Positions 33,901 through 42,595 of a stretch of DNA of 64,000 nucleotides are shown here, one piece after another. Origin of the DNA: Liolophura sinensis (lineage: Eukaryota; Mollusca; Polyplacophora; Chitonida; Chitonidae); NCBI RefSeq assembly GCF_032854445.1, contig NC_088301.1, positions 8,058,281 to 8,122,280 of the forward strand, read 5' to 3'. Each line of letters opens with the position of its first letter. The first letter of the stretch is position 1. The translations under genes and the position numbers were made by a program. Under the pieces are notes generated by a model. It did not search any database. It was not told the origin of the DNA and saw only the letters and a program-made list of their open reading frames with translations.

Positions 33901-36900
33901 TTATGCAATTATTCAAAATGTTACAAACGTAATACTTTGATATTTCGCACACATTATTTAATGGATATTATAGACAGCTTTATTAACCATTTCAGCATCA
34001 CTAATGAAACTGTATATGAACAAATATAAATGTACCACATCCCAGACTCGTGATGCAACTCGCCTCACAGTGTGCATTAAAAATGCAATTATTCCTAATG
34101 TTTCAAACATCAGACTTTGATATTTCACCCACATTGTTTAATGGATATTGAACATCTTTCATGTAAATCTCAGCACCTTAGTGGAAATAGTATTTAACAG
34201 GAACAAATTTAAATGCATGAAATGTACCGCATATCAGACATTTAACGTCACTCTACCTGGCTAAGTAATTCACATGTCTCCTCTCCGATCGTATGTGGGA
34301 AGCTCTGCATAAAACTGCGGATGGTGGTGGGTTTCCACCGGGCTCTGCCCGGTTTCCTCCTACCATAATGCTGGCCGCCGTCATATAAGTGAAATATTCT
34401 TGAGTACGGCGTAAAACACCAATCAAATAAATAAATAAATAAATAAATTCACATGTCAGGCTTGTACTTTACTGTTTTCTGCTGGTTTTATTCTGTTTCA
34501 CCTATGGTGCTGAAATTTTTCATGAAACATATCCAATATGCATTAAATAATGTGTGTGATCAATATCTGACGTTTTAAACATTTTGCATAATTGCGAAGA
34601 GCGTTATTTTCACTGGCCCACACGATATACGTCAGCTTACAGCAAACCAGTGAAAAGCTGTATGTAGATTTCATGGTTTATATCTGTGTGACTATATACG
34701 TTTTCACCTTTCATTTCGTAGATGTTTTAGTGATTAATCATTGGTTTTTAAAGTTTAACTGTAGCTATAGAAGCGGTCCGTTATATGTGACTACCGAAGA
34801 GGTGGCTCAAGCGAATGGAATGTTGCCTGTTACGACACTACACTACGCACCCGTACAGTTCAAACAGTTCATCCGGTATGCCCGTCCACACAGATGAAGG
34901 GCTTTGAACAACAGTGACAGTGAGGTAGAAAAGGCTGCGCGTCACATCCAGACCATTGTTATGTGCCTACGTGAACAAATGTGTACCTTTGCCCTGGTAT
35001 TTTCTCGTGGCTTTTGTATACGAGTTATGGTGTTCGTATACATACTGGTCGTCGCTAGAAGACCAACCTCTGAGAACAATAAGAAATTTAGGGTGTTGCT
35101 CACTTGGTATCCTGTTTGCTCTATATATATGTGTACTGCGGATGATATACTTGAAAGTTCTGACGCGCCGGGAGATATAACAGTAGTTTTGTTTTATGAA
35201 TTAAAAATATAAAAAATATCTAGATGTGTAACTATGTGACTTTAAAAGGCATCTCAGGCCAAAATTTTGACGTAAATAAAAATATTCCAAAACCATGCCT
35301 GTATCAAGTGTGGACATATACACGTTTATTTCGTTCTTTCATGTTCTTTACGTTCTTTCACAAACATGGTATTAATTACAATTGTTAAGCATGTCTGACA
35401 TGTATACCGTGATACTGAGGTGCACATAGAGGTTTGTGTCCCACATCCCTCCCCGTCCCCTGACTCTCTCTCACACACCACGGCTACACCGGGCCTGTTT
35501 GATACCAAATATACACGTGGATACATGACCGAGAAATTTAATTAACGCGTGATTCTGTTACAAGCCTATCCTGGGAGGTGGGTTTAAGTTGAGTCACCCG
35601 AGTATACACCTGAATGCCAATTAAGATTGAGAGGTTAACGCCCTACCATCAGCACCCCAACCAAACTATCAGCCATGCGCTATATACAGATTACTGTTGA
35701 GTTGCACTGCACATCTTACTTAGCAATCTGTTGCTCAACTGCATCTTCTCTGTCATCGTTAACAAAAGTACACTTACGTCACACAACTCTCCCGATGAAG
35801 AAAAAGGTACAAAAATTGAAAAGAAAAAGATGGCCAAAATCAATTCCTGGCTCTGTGATAGATCTGTAGAATCTTGTGACATCTGAATTAACGCGAATAT
35901 TAAACCGCAGAATGGGGTTGTTACAAGTATCTCTATAAAATTAAAGAGGCTGAACCGAAGATTTTTTGCCAAAAATTCCATATTGGCTAATCAAATCAAA
36001 TTTTCTGTGTCCACCACGAATAGCTCAAATCATTGCTTTTCAGTAAATGTTAGATCCGTACCCGTACTATATACGTCTATGCATTGTTTATTTATGTATT
36101 TATTTGATTGGTGTTTTACGCCATACAAAAGACTATTTCACTTATACGACGGCGGCCAGAATTATAGTGGGAGGAAACCGAGTAGAGCCCGGGGAAAACC
36201 CACGACCATCCGCAGGTTGCTGGAGGTCCTTCCCACGTACGGCTGGAGAGGAAACCAGCATGAGCTGAACTTGAATTCACAGCGACCGCATTCGTGAGAG
36301 GCTACTGGGTCATTGCGGTAACCACAGACGAGACTGATACTTTGTGAAAGGTAATTATTTGGGCCATTCTAAAATATTAGGTCAAATTCGATTGAATTCT
36401 TTTTCCAAATATCTCCTCTTTAATATCTTTCCACACTCACCCATCAATCAAGTTTTGCCAGTACCGGGAAGTAATATAATGATCAACGAACTGCAGATGT
36501 AAAACAGGCGATATTCATGCGCGTATATATTTAAGAAATATTGCATGTTTTATTTATGAACGGGCTCTTGTATATGCTCATTCGGATTTATTTATCCGCG
36601 TGATTTCATTTCTTAAACTCTTTTATCAGTGTCATTGGGGAGGAAAAAAATATTCGTAAATATCGGAAGATTTCATGTCATGCGTGGATGCTTGTATAAG
36701 CTTACGTACAACTCCCGCCTGTCTGTTTTATCGCGGCCACTTGGGCAGTTGCTTGTGTGCCGAGGCTTGTCTTGCGATCCGCACGTACGTTTCACGTACA
36801 CCTTTAGCCGTTTAGAACACCTGAGACATACCTGTTCAGATGATCTATGCACACTCGTACTCTGTGATCACAACCTCCCGTACACTGCCCAGAGCGGTAT

Positions 36901-37402
36901 TCTCCGTCACAGCAAAACAGGTTGTACTTGAATTTCAGCGGATTTTCATAGCGTAAGAATTTTATGGATAGTTTGCCATCAGACGATATTTGAACTATCT
37001 GGAAGCAAAACAGAGAGAGAAAAAAAAAACTTTGAAAATTGTATTATACACAACTGCCAAACAAATATATCGCAAAAGATGATCATGGATGAAAAGATTT
37101 ATTTCAATATTTGCTTTCCTTTGAGATACATTCAAAAAGTGTTTTCAGATACACTTTAAAATGTTATAAAAATTACTTAACATTACATGTTACTTCTTAC
37201 GCTTAAGCTATTCAGCTGCTATATGACAAATTATGTCCTTAATATAGATCAGTTTTGAAGAGACCAATTGTTAATTTAATACAATAAGGTGAAAACTGAC
37301 AAACATGAAAAAAAGAATGTCATGCCTTACCTGAGACTGTAGGGAGAGAAGGAATATAAGCGCTGGTAAAAATCCCGGTATAATAGCCTTCATGGTACCC
37401 AT
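15778..37402 (-). CDS. Gene B: Notch-ligand-like (MNNL/DSL/EGF) transmembrane protein with repeated C-terminal modules
   Basis: Type I membrane protein, about 1,970 residues visible in 24 exons. From the N-terminus: signal peptide (37331-37402), MNNL-like domain (36832-36998, 33535-33673, 33133-33308), first DSL (32296-32489), EGFs (31444-31636), and one 2,477-bp exon with two more DSL domains, EGFs and a mucin-like tract (28382-30858). Then come a half module (27970-28074), seven complete two-exon modules, an orphan linker exon (17047-17116) and the tail (15778-15935). MNNL plus DSL is the receptor-binding part of Delta/Jagged ligands, so Notch binding is possible but unproven. The membrane helix is not seen; a 200-N gap lies in its place. 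Splice phases agree throughout except for one body exon (one base short) and the tail (one base long). Its paralogue, gene A, lies upstream in the same orientation. Confidence 0.85.
16458..16657. other. Scaffold gap of exactly 200 N
   Basis: 200 consecutive N. The round length suggests a placeholder, not a measured gap. It lies within gene B between the orphan linker exon and the tail exon, where by comparison with gene A a module body and the transmembrane exon should be. Confidence 0.95.
17047..17116 (-). CDS. Gene B orphan linker exon of module 8
   Basis: 70 bp, acceptor gtttgaag, donor gtaagt, coding DFNGTLTTTIISKTNGYQ and SSDENG. No body exon is found below it before 15935; the body and the membrane exon are probably in or beside the 200-N gap. 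A G13 run at about 17024-17036 lies just outside the donor. Confidence 0.75.
17894..18547 (-). CDS. Gene B module 7 (linker exon + body exon)
   Basis: Linker 18478-18547 (70 bp; MSVTILGQEGDY ... GDDG) and body 17894-18132 (239 bp; VTKIRYTASVLDAD ... FTVCGCIPDK ... FYISGPVDG ... QDAIAKAWKKENPG). A clear, complete copy, useful as a reference for the module. Confidence 0.88.
18708..18966. repeat. 30-bp minisatellite, ~9 copies
   Basis: Unit gactatggaggcactatggg followed by ggacttttgg, very homogeneous. In a gene B intron between modules 6 and 7. Confidence 0.96.
19253..20063 (-). CDS. Gene B module 6 (linker exon + body exon), one base short
   Basis: Linker 20015-20063 (49 bp, shortest; IDFKSTEEFVDVKG) and body 19253-19481 (229 bp). 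The body starts VTRVYFTISVAQRD and ends YSLYVWDKPTDKPENLAEAL and KKSWLATNKG, but these lie in different frames. 229 bp is 1 mod 3 where every other body is 2 mod 3, so one base is missing in the middle, probably in the 40 or so bases around 19390-19430. Confidence 0.8.
20532..20655 (-). mobile_element. Degenerate SINE fragment
   Basis: Same family by gtgttttacgcca and gacagaccttccca on the + strand; tRNA head missing. In a gene B intron. Confidence 0.75.
20846..21380 (-). CDS. Gene B module 5 (linker exon + body exon)
   Basis: Linker 21317-21380 (64 bp; GCTGCSLSVTITKPE) and body 20846-21072 (227 bp, the shortest body; KAVYFVNWGDYL ... DVCACQAL ... DIEGNLSYTET ... EEMWKAKYPG). The linker acceptor chosen is the AG at 21381-21382 on this strand; a second AG about 14 bases upstream of it would give the wrong frame. 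Confidence 0.83.
21703..22492 (-). CDS. Gene B module 4 (linker exon + body exon)
   Basis: Linker 22423-22492 (70 bp; DCNCYVKVYVVRK) and body 21703-21959 (257 bp; LTAVTYFIAKEGEF ... YDLHYSVILKS ... TTTWENNIPG). Phase 1-2-1. Confidence 0.86.
22834..23279 (-). CDS. Gene B module 3 (linker exon + body exon)
   Basis: Linker 23213-23279 (67 bp; NCSRLEVDVVRKE ... IDENG) and body 22834-23084 (251 bp; VIKVMYTVNCDSM ... YTLYLIGDLSNHVEEAIYNA). Intron between them is only about 130 bp. Rich in N-x-S/T sequons. Confidence 0.87.
23495..23640 (-). mobile_element. 5'-truncated SINE
   Basis: Tail and body of the family (tttgattggtgtttacgcc to catccgcaggttg) without the tRNA head. Confidence 0.88.
23848..24712 (-). 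CDS. Gene B module 2 (linker exon + body exon)
   Basis: Linker 24643-24712 (70 bp; NCECTFVIHI ... LDRDG) and body 23848-24107 (260 bp; ITRYIYFVLVNDEL ... VIYFTGNNSYID ... FLEEAIRNSTEG). Several N-glycosylation sequons. The Cys-x-Cys pair in the linker recurs in other linkers. Confidence 0.87.
24835..24930. repeat. Short ~20-bp tandem repeat
   Basis: About four units like attcacgaaggaagtagt with changes. In a gene B intron. Confidence 0.65.
25205..26429 (-). CDS. Gene B module 1 (linker exon + body exon)
   Basis: Linker exon 26366-26429 (64 bp, ends TLDPRG) and body exon 25205-25452 (248 bp). The body has NVGELVYNASLVEG, a helix (TIESIGEAIRNRGYN), strand YHYDLYYKAK and helix TKLIQAWQAKYPG. 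Phase 1-2-1. The ending AW-x-x-x-Y/NPG is typical of the module. Function not recognised. Confidence 0.85.
27095..27205 (-). repeat. Dispersed repeat family R1, copy 3
   Basis: On the - strand reads gttagaataataccctaact, aaggtaaactgccaatagg and catttgccaactatca. In a gene B intron. Confidence 0.7.
27970..28074 (-). CDS. Gene B exon 8: half module
   Basis: 105 bp, acceptor gttacag, donor gtgagt, phase 1 to phase 1. Encodes STIYVYKWWKFLDEEHIIDI and LRYGIYLRNLAR. This resembles only the second half (strand then helix) of the repeated module body, so the first module after the mucin tract is incomplete. Confidence 0.7.
28382..30858 (-). CDS. Gene B exon 7: giant exon with two DSL domains, EGFs and mucin-like tract
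   Basis: 2,477 bp, acceptor tttcag, donor gtgagt, phase 2 to phase 1, fully open. In order: end of an EGF, EGF (KTCADNPCLNNGMC), Thr/Pro spacer, DSL 2 (30501-30638, FCEPNYYGPSCSVYC), CCC-type EGF (NSTCCCAAGYTG), two EGFs, DSL 3 (29946-30083, VCPQNRYGPGCDVVC), CCC-type EGF (GSCCCPRGFTG), two EGFs, an 11-residue tandem repeat (TTTTPVPVSDS), two further EGFs (SAQPCLNDGAC and RFDSCQNNGIC) and a long Thr/Ser-rich end. The Thr-rich parts should be heavily O-glycosylated and extended. Confidence 0.93.
29190..29545 (-). repeat. 33-bp coding minisatellite (mucin-like 11-residue repeat)
   Basis: About ten copies of a 33-base unit inside exon 7 of gene B, each coding TTTTPVPVSDS or a near variant (PAPVSDS, PVPVSNS, PVLVSDS). 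The unit is a multiple of three, so copy number can vary without breaking the frame. Confidence 0.95.
30980..31165 (+). repeat. Dispersed repeat family R2, copy 2
   Basis: ggatgttccaggtcaataat, agcaaggcca, gtaatcatgcagagagaagc and ttggaaagacgcaagg, as in 10799-10990. In a gene B intron. Confidence 0.8.
31444..31636 (-). CDS. Gene B exon 6: CCC-type EGF and start of a calcium-binding-type EGF
   Basis: Phase 1 to phase 2. The first EGF carries a run of three cysteines (YYCCCDAGYTGDFC). The second begins DVDECASNPCVNGGTC, a calcium-binding EGF signature, and is completed in the next exon (LFSGPTC). The CCC-type EGF recurs after each of the other two DSL domains. Confidence 0.88.
31945..32245. 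repeat. 60-bp minisatellite, ~5 copies
   Basis: Unit cagaacaagtcacaatattg followed by ccctccagcaaacaaccatg and ataaagacaaaacttcctaa. Between the DSL 1 exon and the following EGF exon of gene B. Confidence 0.93.
32296..32489 (-). CDS. Gene B exon 5: DSL domain 1
   Basis: Phase 2 to phase 1. Encodes YCDVSFYGPSCSVNCVP, DCLGHYECNKTTGENICLPG and WTGSNC. The six-cysteine layout (C-x5-YG-x2-C-x3-C ... GHY-x-C ... G-x-x-x-C-x-x-GW-x-G-x-x-C) is the DSL domain of Delta, Serrate and LAG-2. Confidence 0.92.
32765..32900 (-). mobile_element. Degenerate SINE fragment
   Basis: Recognised by attcattggtgcgtta and ccagcattatggtgg; strongly diverged. Confidence 0.65.
33133..36998 (-). CDS. Gene B exons 2-4: MNNL-like (Notch-ligand N-terminal, C2-type) domain
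   Basis: Exons 36832-36998 (phase 0 to 2), 33535-33673 (2 to 0) and 33133-33308 (0 to 2). Exon 2 has KLSIKFLRYENP, NLFCCDGEYRSGQC and CDHRVRVCID, matching the MNNL pattern of a double Cys followed by a Cys-rich turn and a V-C-L/I strand. Exon 3 has GGVAFEQGSFDFPSSF and PFPVSLQTWE, like the G-G-x-x-F...FPF-S-F...L-x-x-EAW strands of Jagged. Exon 4 has IYDQDTGIDELIDDFRFDF and ends GLRPTIPSG just before the DSL. Recognition rests on pattern and on position directly before a DSL domain. Confidence 0.78.
33720..33840. repeat. ~66-bp direct duplication
   Basis: Two copies sharing attgaggttgaggg, atgctgactatact and gcagcgctat, about 80 percent alike. Confidence 0.75.
33905..34245. repeat. ~175-bp direct duplication
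   Basis: Copies at about 33905-34080 and 34084-34245 share atgcaattattc-aatgtt-caaac, actttgatatttc-c-cacatt, tttaatggatatt, and end in catatcagac or catcccagac. Confidence 0.8.
34279..34445 (+). mobile_element. 5'-truncated SINE with perfect 12-bp target duplication
   Basis: Begins inside the body (tcctctccgatcgtatg) and runs to the AATAAATAAA tail. Flanked by aattcacatgtc at 34267-34278 and 34446-34457, so truncation happened at insertion. Confidence 0.93.
36089..36320 (-). mobile_element. SINE, tRNA head lost
   Basis: Long copy from the tail (tttatttgattggtgtttt) to the sequence matching the B-box region; the first 40 or so bases of the tRNA head are replaced. In gene B intron 2. Confidence 0.9.
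37331..37402 (-). CDS. Gene B exon 1: signal peptide
   Basis: Begins ATG at 37402 with a second in-frame ATG at 37393. It encodes 24 residues: MGTMK followed by a hydrophobic core (PGFLPALIFLLSL), ending SQ at the donor gtaagg. The exon ends in phase 0. Confidence 0.85.
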
Positions 37403-37458
37403 CTTTCTCTCCGCCTCAAAATTAAAATATATCTGAGCACTTTTTTGTAATGCGATTG

Positions 37459-37466
37459 TATATATA
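37459..37466 (-). promoter_or_regulatory. TATA box of gene B
   Basis: TATATATA in a GC-flanked context (cctatatataca on the - strand), 57-64 bases upstream of the first ATG of gene B. A start near 37430 would give a short leader. The spacing fits a TATA promoter; no other core element is obvious. Confidence 0.5.
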
Positions 37467-38202
37467 GGCACCATTAAAATATCCCGTATGCATTGAATTA
37501 CGCCTACTGAGAGATGCGTCAGTCATCAGGGCTTGCCTTACAAAATAATGGCTTGTGGGCAGGTTACCGCACCACACCACGTCCGGACATGCGTACTAAC
37601 TACCAGGCGTTGTCATATTGTGTGTTTAGAGACACTGACAGGTATTCCCGTCCCGTGTCTCAGCTTGCTGACGTCATGCCTACACGCTGGTGCACGGGTC
37701 AGCGTAAAAAATAACTGCCGTTAAATTCAAACTGGGTAAATCGGAGGATGGGCCTGGAAAAACCTCTACGTCTGTTCCTTTTTTTTCTCTCCTCATCCCG
37801 TAAAAAGTTTAAACGGATTGACAAAAAAGCGGGAGCTAAGAGAAAAAGACCGTTGTTAACCTTTGTCGTTGCTCGACTTATCTAGGATGTAATAAGAGAG
37901 CGTGCCAGGGATAAAGGTGCTTCTAGACACAGATATGTTAAGGAGCTGCAGGCTTTAGGCTGCCTAATACAATAGCTCATTTGATCGGAACTAGAACGCC
38001 CAGCGTTGTCTTCCAGCTGTTCTTTGGTCATGACATTGTAACGATCTGCAAGGAGAACAGGAGAGATTACAGCAGGGTTTAAGGTCGAGTTGGATTTGTT
38101 GAAGAAAGCTGAACAGAGATGGGAACAAGACACAACGCAACATTGGGTCCGATGATAGAGAGCTACTTCCATTCACTTCAATATTTTATATATGTTATTT
38201 TA

Positions 38203-38349
38203 TTTATTTATTTATTTATTTATTTGATTGGTGATTTACGCCATACTCAAGGCTATTTCACTTATACGACGGCGGCCAGCAATATGGTGGGAGGAAACCG
38301 GTTAGAGCCCGGAGAGCATCCACGACCATCCGCAGGTTGCTGGCTGGCC
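38203..38349 (-). mobile_element. 5'-truncated SINE with 12-bp target duplication
   Basis: Ends inside the body at gcaggttgctggctggcc. Flanked by tatgttatttta at 38191-38202 and 38350-38361. Confidence 0.92.
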
Positions 38350-38673
38350 TATGTTATTTTAAAATAAATATTTACACTTCATATGTTTCCCGCGCTCATG
38401 GACATTTATATCGACACGTTATACCATTCTATGAATAAGTTTACTCTGAATGAATTATAACAACAACCGCTAAATACAAGTGTTTCACGTAGTTACAACC
38501 GTATAATGATATGGAAATACCGTTTCCGTAAATAATTACGCACTAATTAGCAGGTAAACAACAGAGTATTCCTCATCCACATATAGAGATAGAAATATAG
38601 ACAAATCTTGTAAATTTACTCGTGCATATTATCATAAGCAGTACAGAGCCTATATGTAGGTGTTTTATACATG

Positions 38674-38830
38674 TATGTTTATTTGATTGGTGTTTTACGC
38701 CGTGTTCGAGAATATTTCACTTATGACGGGGATGATGACTATATGATGGAAGGAAACCCAGCAAAGCCCGGAGGAAACTCACAACCTTCCATGGGTTGCT
38801 GACAGACCTTCCCACTTACGGCCGGAGAAG
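38674..38830 (-). mobile_element. 5'-truncated SINE next to a TA microsatellite
   Basis: Body from gtttatttgattggtgtttt to cttacggccggagaag, then directly a TA-rich tract. Confidence 0.88.
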
Positions 38831-38853
38831 CTGTATATATATGTGTATATATA

Positions 38854-38894
<41 letters not shown>
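38831..38894. repeat. (TA)n microsatellite
   Basis: Imperfect then pure TA dinucleotides with a few GTG interruptions, directly beside the SINE at 38674-38830. Confidence 0.95.
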
Positions 38895-38899
<5 letters not shown>

Positions 38900-39804
38900 A
38901 ACCTCTATAATGTTTTTATTCTCCTGTCTTGATACACTTTTAGATATTATTGCCAGAATTAATTACGCAACTTAGCCAAAATAAAACAATTTTCAAAAAG
39001 TATTTAAAAACATACCACTCAACATGGCTTTATTTATGACGTTGGAGACAAATTTCACTGATGAAAAAGTTATAAATAGCCACACAAGGCGTATTCAGGC
39101 GTGTGCTCTGAATACGGTATAAAAAGACACTCATGTAATAGCAACCACGAAATATGCCCTAATATGTCAGTAGAGGACATTAGTTTCTATAAATACGAAT
39201 TAAAAAGACGGACAAATCATATATACATCCTGTGTAGACGCGCCGATGACTCGCTGCATAATTCTTTTATGTCCTTTCATAGAAAGTTCTAGTGATCTTT
39301 GAATAAAACTGTACGATTTCACAAGAGAAAGACCGGAAGCTATAACGGAAAATTTCTTTGCATTTGCAACATTAGCAGATGACTGTAAAAGTAAGTGATC
39401 ATATACTTTAAAAAAGGCCCCATTCAGGGTATGAATGTAGGTCACCTAAAATGACAAAGCGATTGGGGGATGGGTATTGTGTGTGCGCCTCGGTACACAG
39501 GTAATTCAGTAGTTCTGATTCAGTGAACGGTATCAGTGTTTTCGCTGACGTCCGTCAGACACGGACACTGTGTAAATATTCATCGCGCGGCTGAAGAATG
39601 TTATGTATGTAATCCCCGTGAAAACACGGATATACGCAGAGCTAACGAGACGACGGCAGAGTGCATGACTGGCGATATACAGATCCAACGAGACGACCGC
39701 ACAGTGCATGACTGGCGAGCAAAGTGACGAAAATCTCAGCGAAGCAGCAACATTCTGAGCCAAAAAGAAAAGAAAAAAATGCGACAAATAATTTCGTGTA
39801 TATA

Positions 39805-39920
39805 TGTATTGATTTATGTAGATGTTCTACGCTATATACAAGCATATTTAGCTTACACGACGGCGGCCAGTACTATGGTGGGAGGAAACGTTGGGGAAAA
39901 CCATGACCATCCGAAAGAGT
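39805..39920 (-). mobile_element. Degenerate SINE fragment
   Basis: Retains cacgacggcggccagtac and tatggtgggaggaaac of the body; tail altered. Confidence 0.8.
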
Positions 39921-40104
39921 TAATAATAAAAGATAATTTAGTACAAGAAGTAAAATTTAGATAACTGATTAAGCCGATAATATACATATATATATATAAA
40001 AGTAATAAATTTAGTAAAATTTGGAATACACTTTCTCTATAGTGTCATCAAAGGCCGCACATGCATCACCTTTACAGGAAACTTGTTTAATGCATGGATG
40101 AAGG

Positions 40105-40155
40105 TGGGGGGGGGGGGGTGAGGGGGGGGGGGTGAGGGGGGGTTGTGGTGGTGGA
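40105..40155 (+). repeat. G-run tract with G-quadruplex potential
   Basis: Several runs of 7-13 G separated by TGA or TGT. Placed between genes A and B. Confidence 0.9.
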
Positions 40156-40522
40156 TTTATGTTCGTTTATCAAAGTTTATCCGTTAGGCTGTTATAGCTT
40201 TGACTACTGCTTTCTGCGTCATTATCAATGCCGGTTGTATTCTCAGGCCCGATTTACTCCGCCAACGAACTAAAATAAGATCAGTCATACGATTAATTAT
40301 TTCAGTTTGTTAAATTTTCTAGATTTGAAATTACTTCGAACAGAAGAGCTATCTTAACAATCTATACATATTTTTATTGGTCATATGCGGTTGTATTACG
40401 TTATGCTGGACAGTAATCTTTACAATATATTGGTCACTATTGCTTCATAGAATTCGCCATAACGTCACATTACGTTGTAGAGAACAACAATCTTCACAAA
40501 CTGTGTATTGGTTATTCGCTGT

Positions 40523-40715
40523 ACAGAACAGCGCTAACAACAATCTTCACATCCTATACATTTTTGTATTCTGCATTCGGCCCTAGTATACGCTGTACAG
40601 AACAGCGCTAACAGCAATCTTCACAACCTGCACATTTTTGTATTCTGCATACGGCCCTATTCTCCCTGTATAGAACAGCGCTAACAACAATCTTCACATC
40701 CTGTACATTTTTACT
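40523..40715. repeat. ~74-bp tandem repeat, ~2.6 copies
   Basis: Unit acagaacagcgctaacaaca followed by atcttcacatcctgtacatt and tttgtattctgcat; a diverged extra copy begins at about 40430. Confidence 0.85.
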
Positions 40716-41109
40716 TATAACTGCGTCCTTTCTCCCAACACTTTCCTACTTAAAATATCCGGATGCGGTATTCATTTCAAAGGGCGTTGTACATAGAGGC
40801 AACTCGTGCAACACGACTTCTCTGCAGTATTTCGACATTCACAGTTCATTAAAAAATTAAATAAGTAATTCTATATAAACAGGATACATTTTGTAAGTTC
40901 ATTTTTTTAATGTAATGCGGTGATAGTATTAAAGAAACGGTCTTGTCAAATAAGTAACACTTAACAACATTTGTAGAATTTTATGAGTACGTAACAATTT
41001 TATCAAATTCAGAGCTAGTAATTGCTCCCTATGCTGACATATAATTGCTTATTAGTTTTTCTGAATTAAACTAGTTTATACTGTTCTTGTTTGGCGTCAC
41101 GTTGAGGGA

Positions 41110-41290
41110 CAAGCAGATGTAGCCCGTAGTGATCCAGTGCAAGATGTAAACATTGTGGGCGAGGCTCCAAGTTTGAATCCAGCTCCAGCTCGACTTTTGA
41201 CGACTTTTAGTCAAGAATTTTGTCAGGCACCTCATTAATTTGACAGTCCAGTGAAATATTCCTGCGGATTTTAACACAAGTCAATTAAAA
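41110..41290 (+). mobile_element. Second SINE-like family, diverged copy
   Basis: Contains ccaagtttgaatccagctcc, cttttagtcaagaattttgtca and the phrase gtgaaatattcctg near its end. Confidence 0.45.
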
Positions 41291-41299
41291 AAACCCCAT

Positions 41300-41370
41300 T
41301 ATTTATGTATTTATTTGATTGATGTGGTGCACCATATTCAAGAATATTTCACGTATACGACAGTGGTTAT
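41300..41370 (-). mobile_element. Short SINE 3' fragment
   Basis: Only the tail and first part of the body (tttatttgattgatgtgg to cgtatacgacagtgg). Confidence 0.75.
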
Positions 41371-42384
41371 CGGGGACGGATACATCAACGTTATCGACAT
41401 ATAAAGCTTTACTTGTAAATACAAAACAAACACGCCTCTTTGCACTGTAGCTTGATATAGAAGACAGGTCTCATATAACGCAGTTTTATTAGAAAAATGT
41501 GTAAAGACACGCAGGACTCCAGTACGGGAGATGACATGGCGACTTAAGAGTTAATCACGTCCAGCTATACATGTATATTTGTTTCTCATTAGTTGCGTAT
41601 TATCTCCCTTAAAGGTGTTTGTATGGATAGTAGACACTTAGTCAAACAACTCAGCTATTACAAATTGTTTAACGGAATGTAATATATTCTAGCACTTGGC
41701 AGGTTTGTTTCCAGTTTGTGGTTTAACGGATTATGGAATAATCAATAAAAAATATGAATATAAAATATGAACAATCAAACGTAATGAATAGTGTAACAAC
41801 TGATCACTTTTCAGTTATTTTAAAATTACGTCTTTGTATCAGAGTAATGAATAGTACAAAATGACATTCAGTGTTCAATGTGCAGATATAAAAATATTCA
41901 ACACTGAAAACCAATTTGACGAATGTATAGTTGCTCTGAAATATCGACGGCAACAGAAATTTTAACGGAGCATAGGAAGCCAGTAATAAAACATTATTCA
42001 GCATGTATAAAGTATTTGGCGGTTTTGAAATATTCAGAAGTTATGGAATGTGAAGCAGCAGGCATATGAACACTAATGCTGACCGTATATTCAGCAGTAA
42101 ATTCGTACTGGAAAAAATATAAATATTCAGCAATATTTGGCAATAAATAAAGCGTTCGGATCATTCCCCTTCCTCTCAGTACAGAAGAAAGGGGGAATGA
42201 TCAGTAATACATGGACTCTGACGATATATCAATTCTCAGAAAGACATAACAACAATATTCAGCAATATTTAATGCCATGCATGTCAGCAATCAACAAGTT
42301 TTGCCGGGTATTCATGGAACAGGAAACAATTGAAAGTACTGATCTGTTTAATCGTTTGGCAGCAGCCTCGTTCATTTTCCGCAT

Positions 42385-42595
42385 TTTATTTACTTTTTAT
42401 TTATTTATTGATTTATTTATTTATGCGACCAGCAATATGGTGGGAAGCCCACGACCATCCGGAGGTTGCTCAACGACCTTTCCACGTAGGACCGGAGGAA
42501 GCAAGCACGAGCTGGACTCACAATGATCGCACTGTTGGGGGGCTCCATTGTACTACACTTCATGTAGTCTGCTAACAACTAAGCCTCCGTATTTT
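42385..42595 (-). mobile_element. SINE with internal deletions
   Basis: Tail, part of body (ccagcaatatggtgggaa) and tRNA-like end (aagcctccg) present, with the middle rearranged. Lies 3' of gene A on its strand. Confidence 0.82.
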
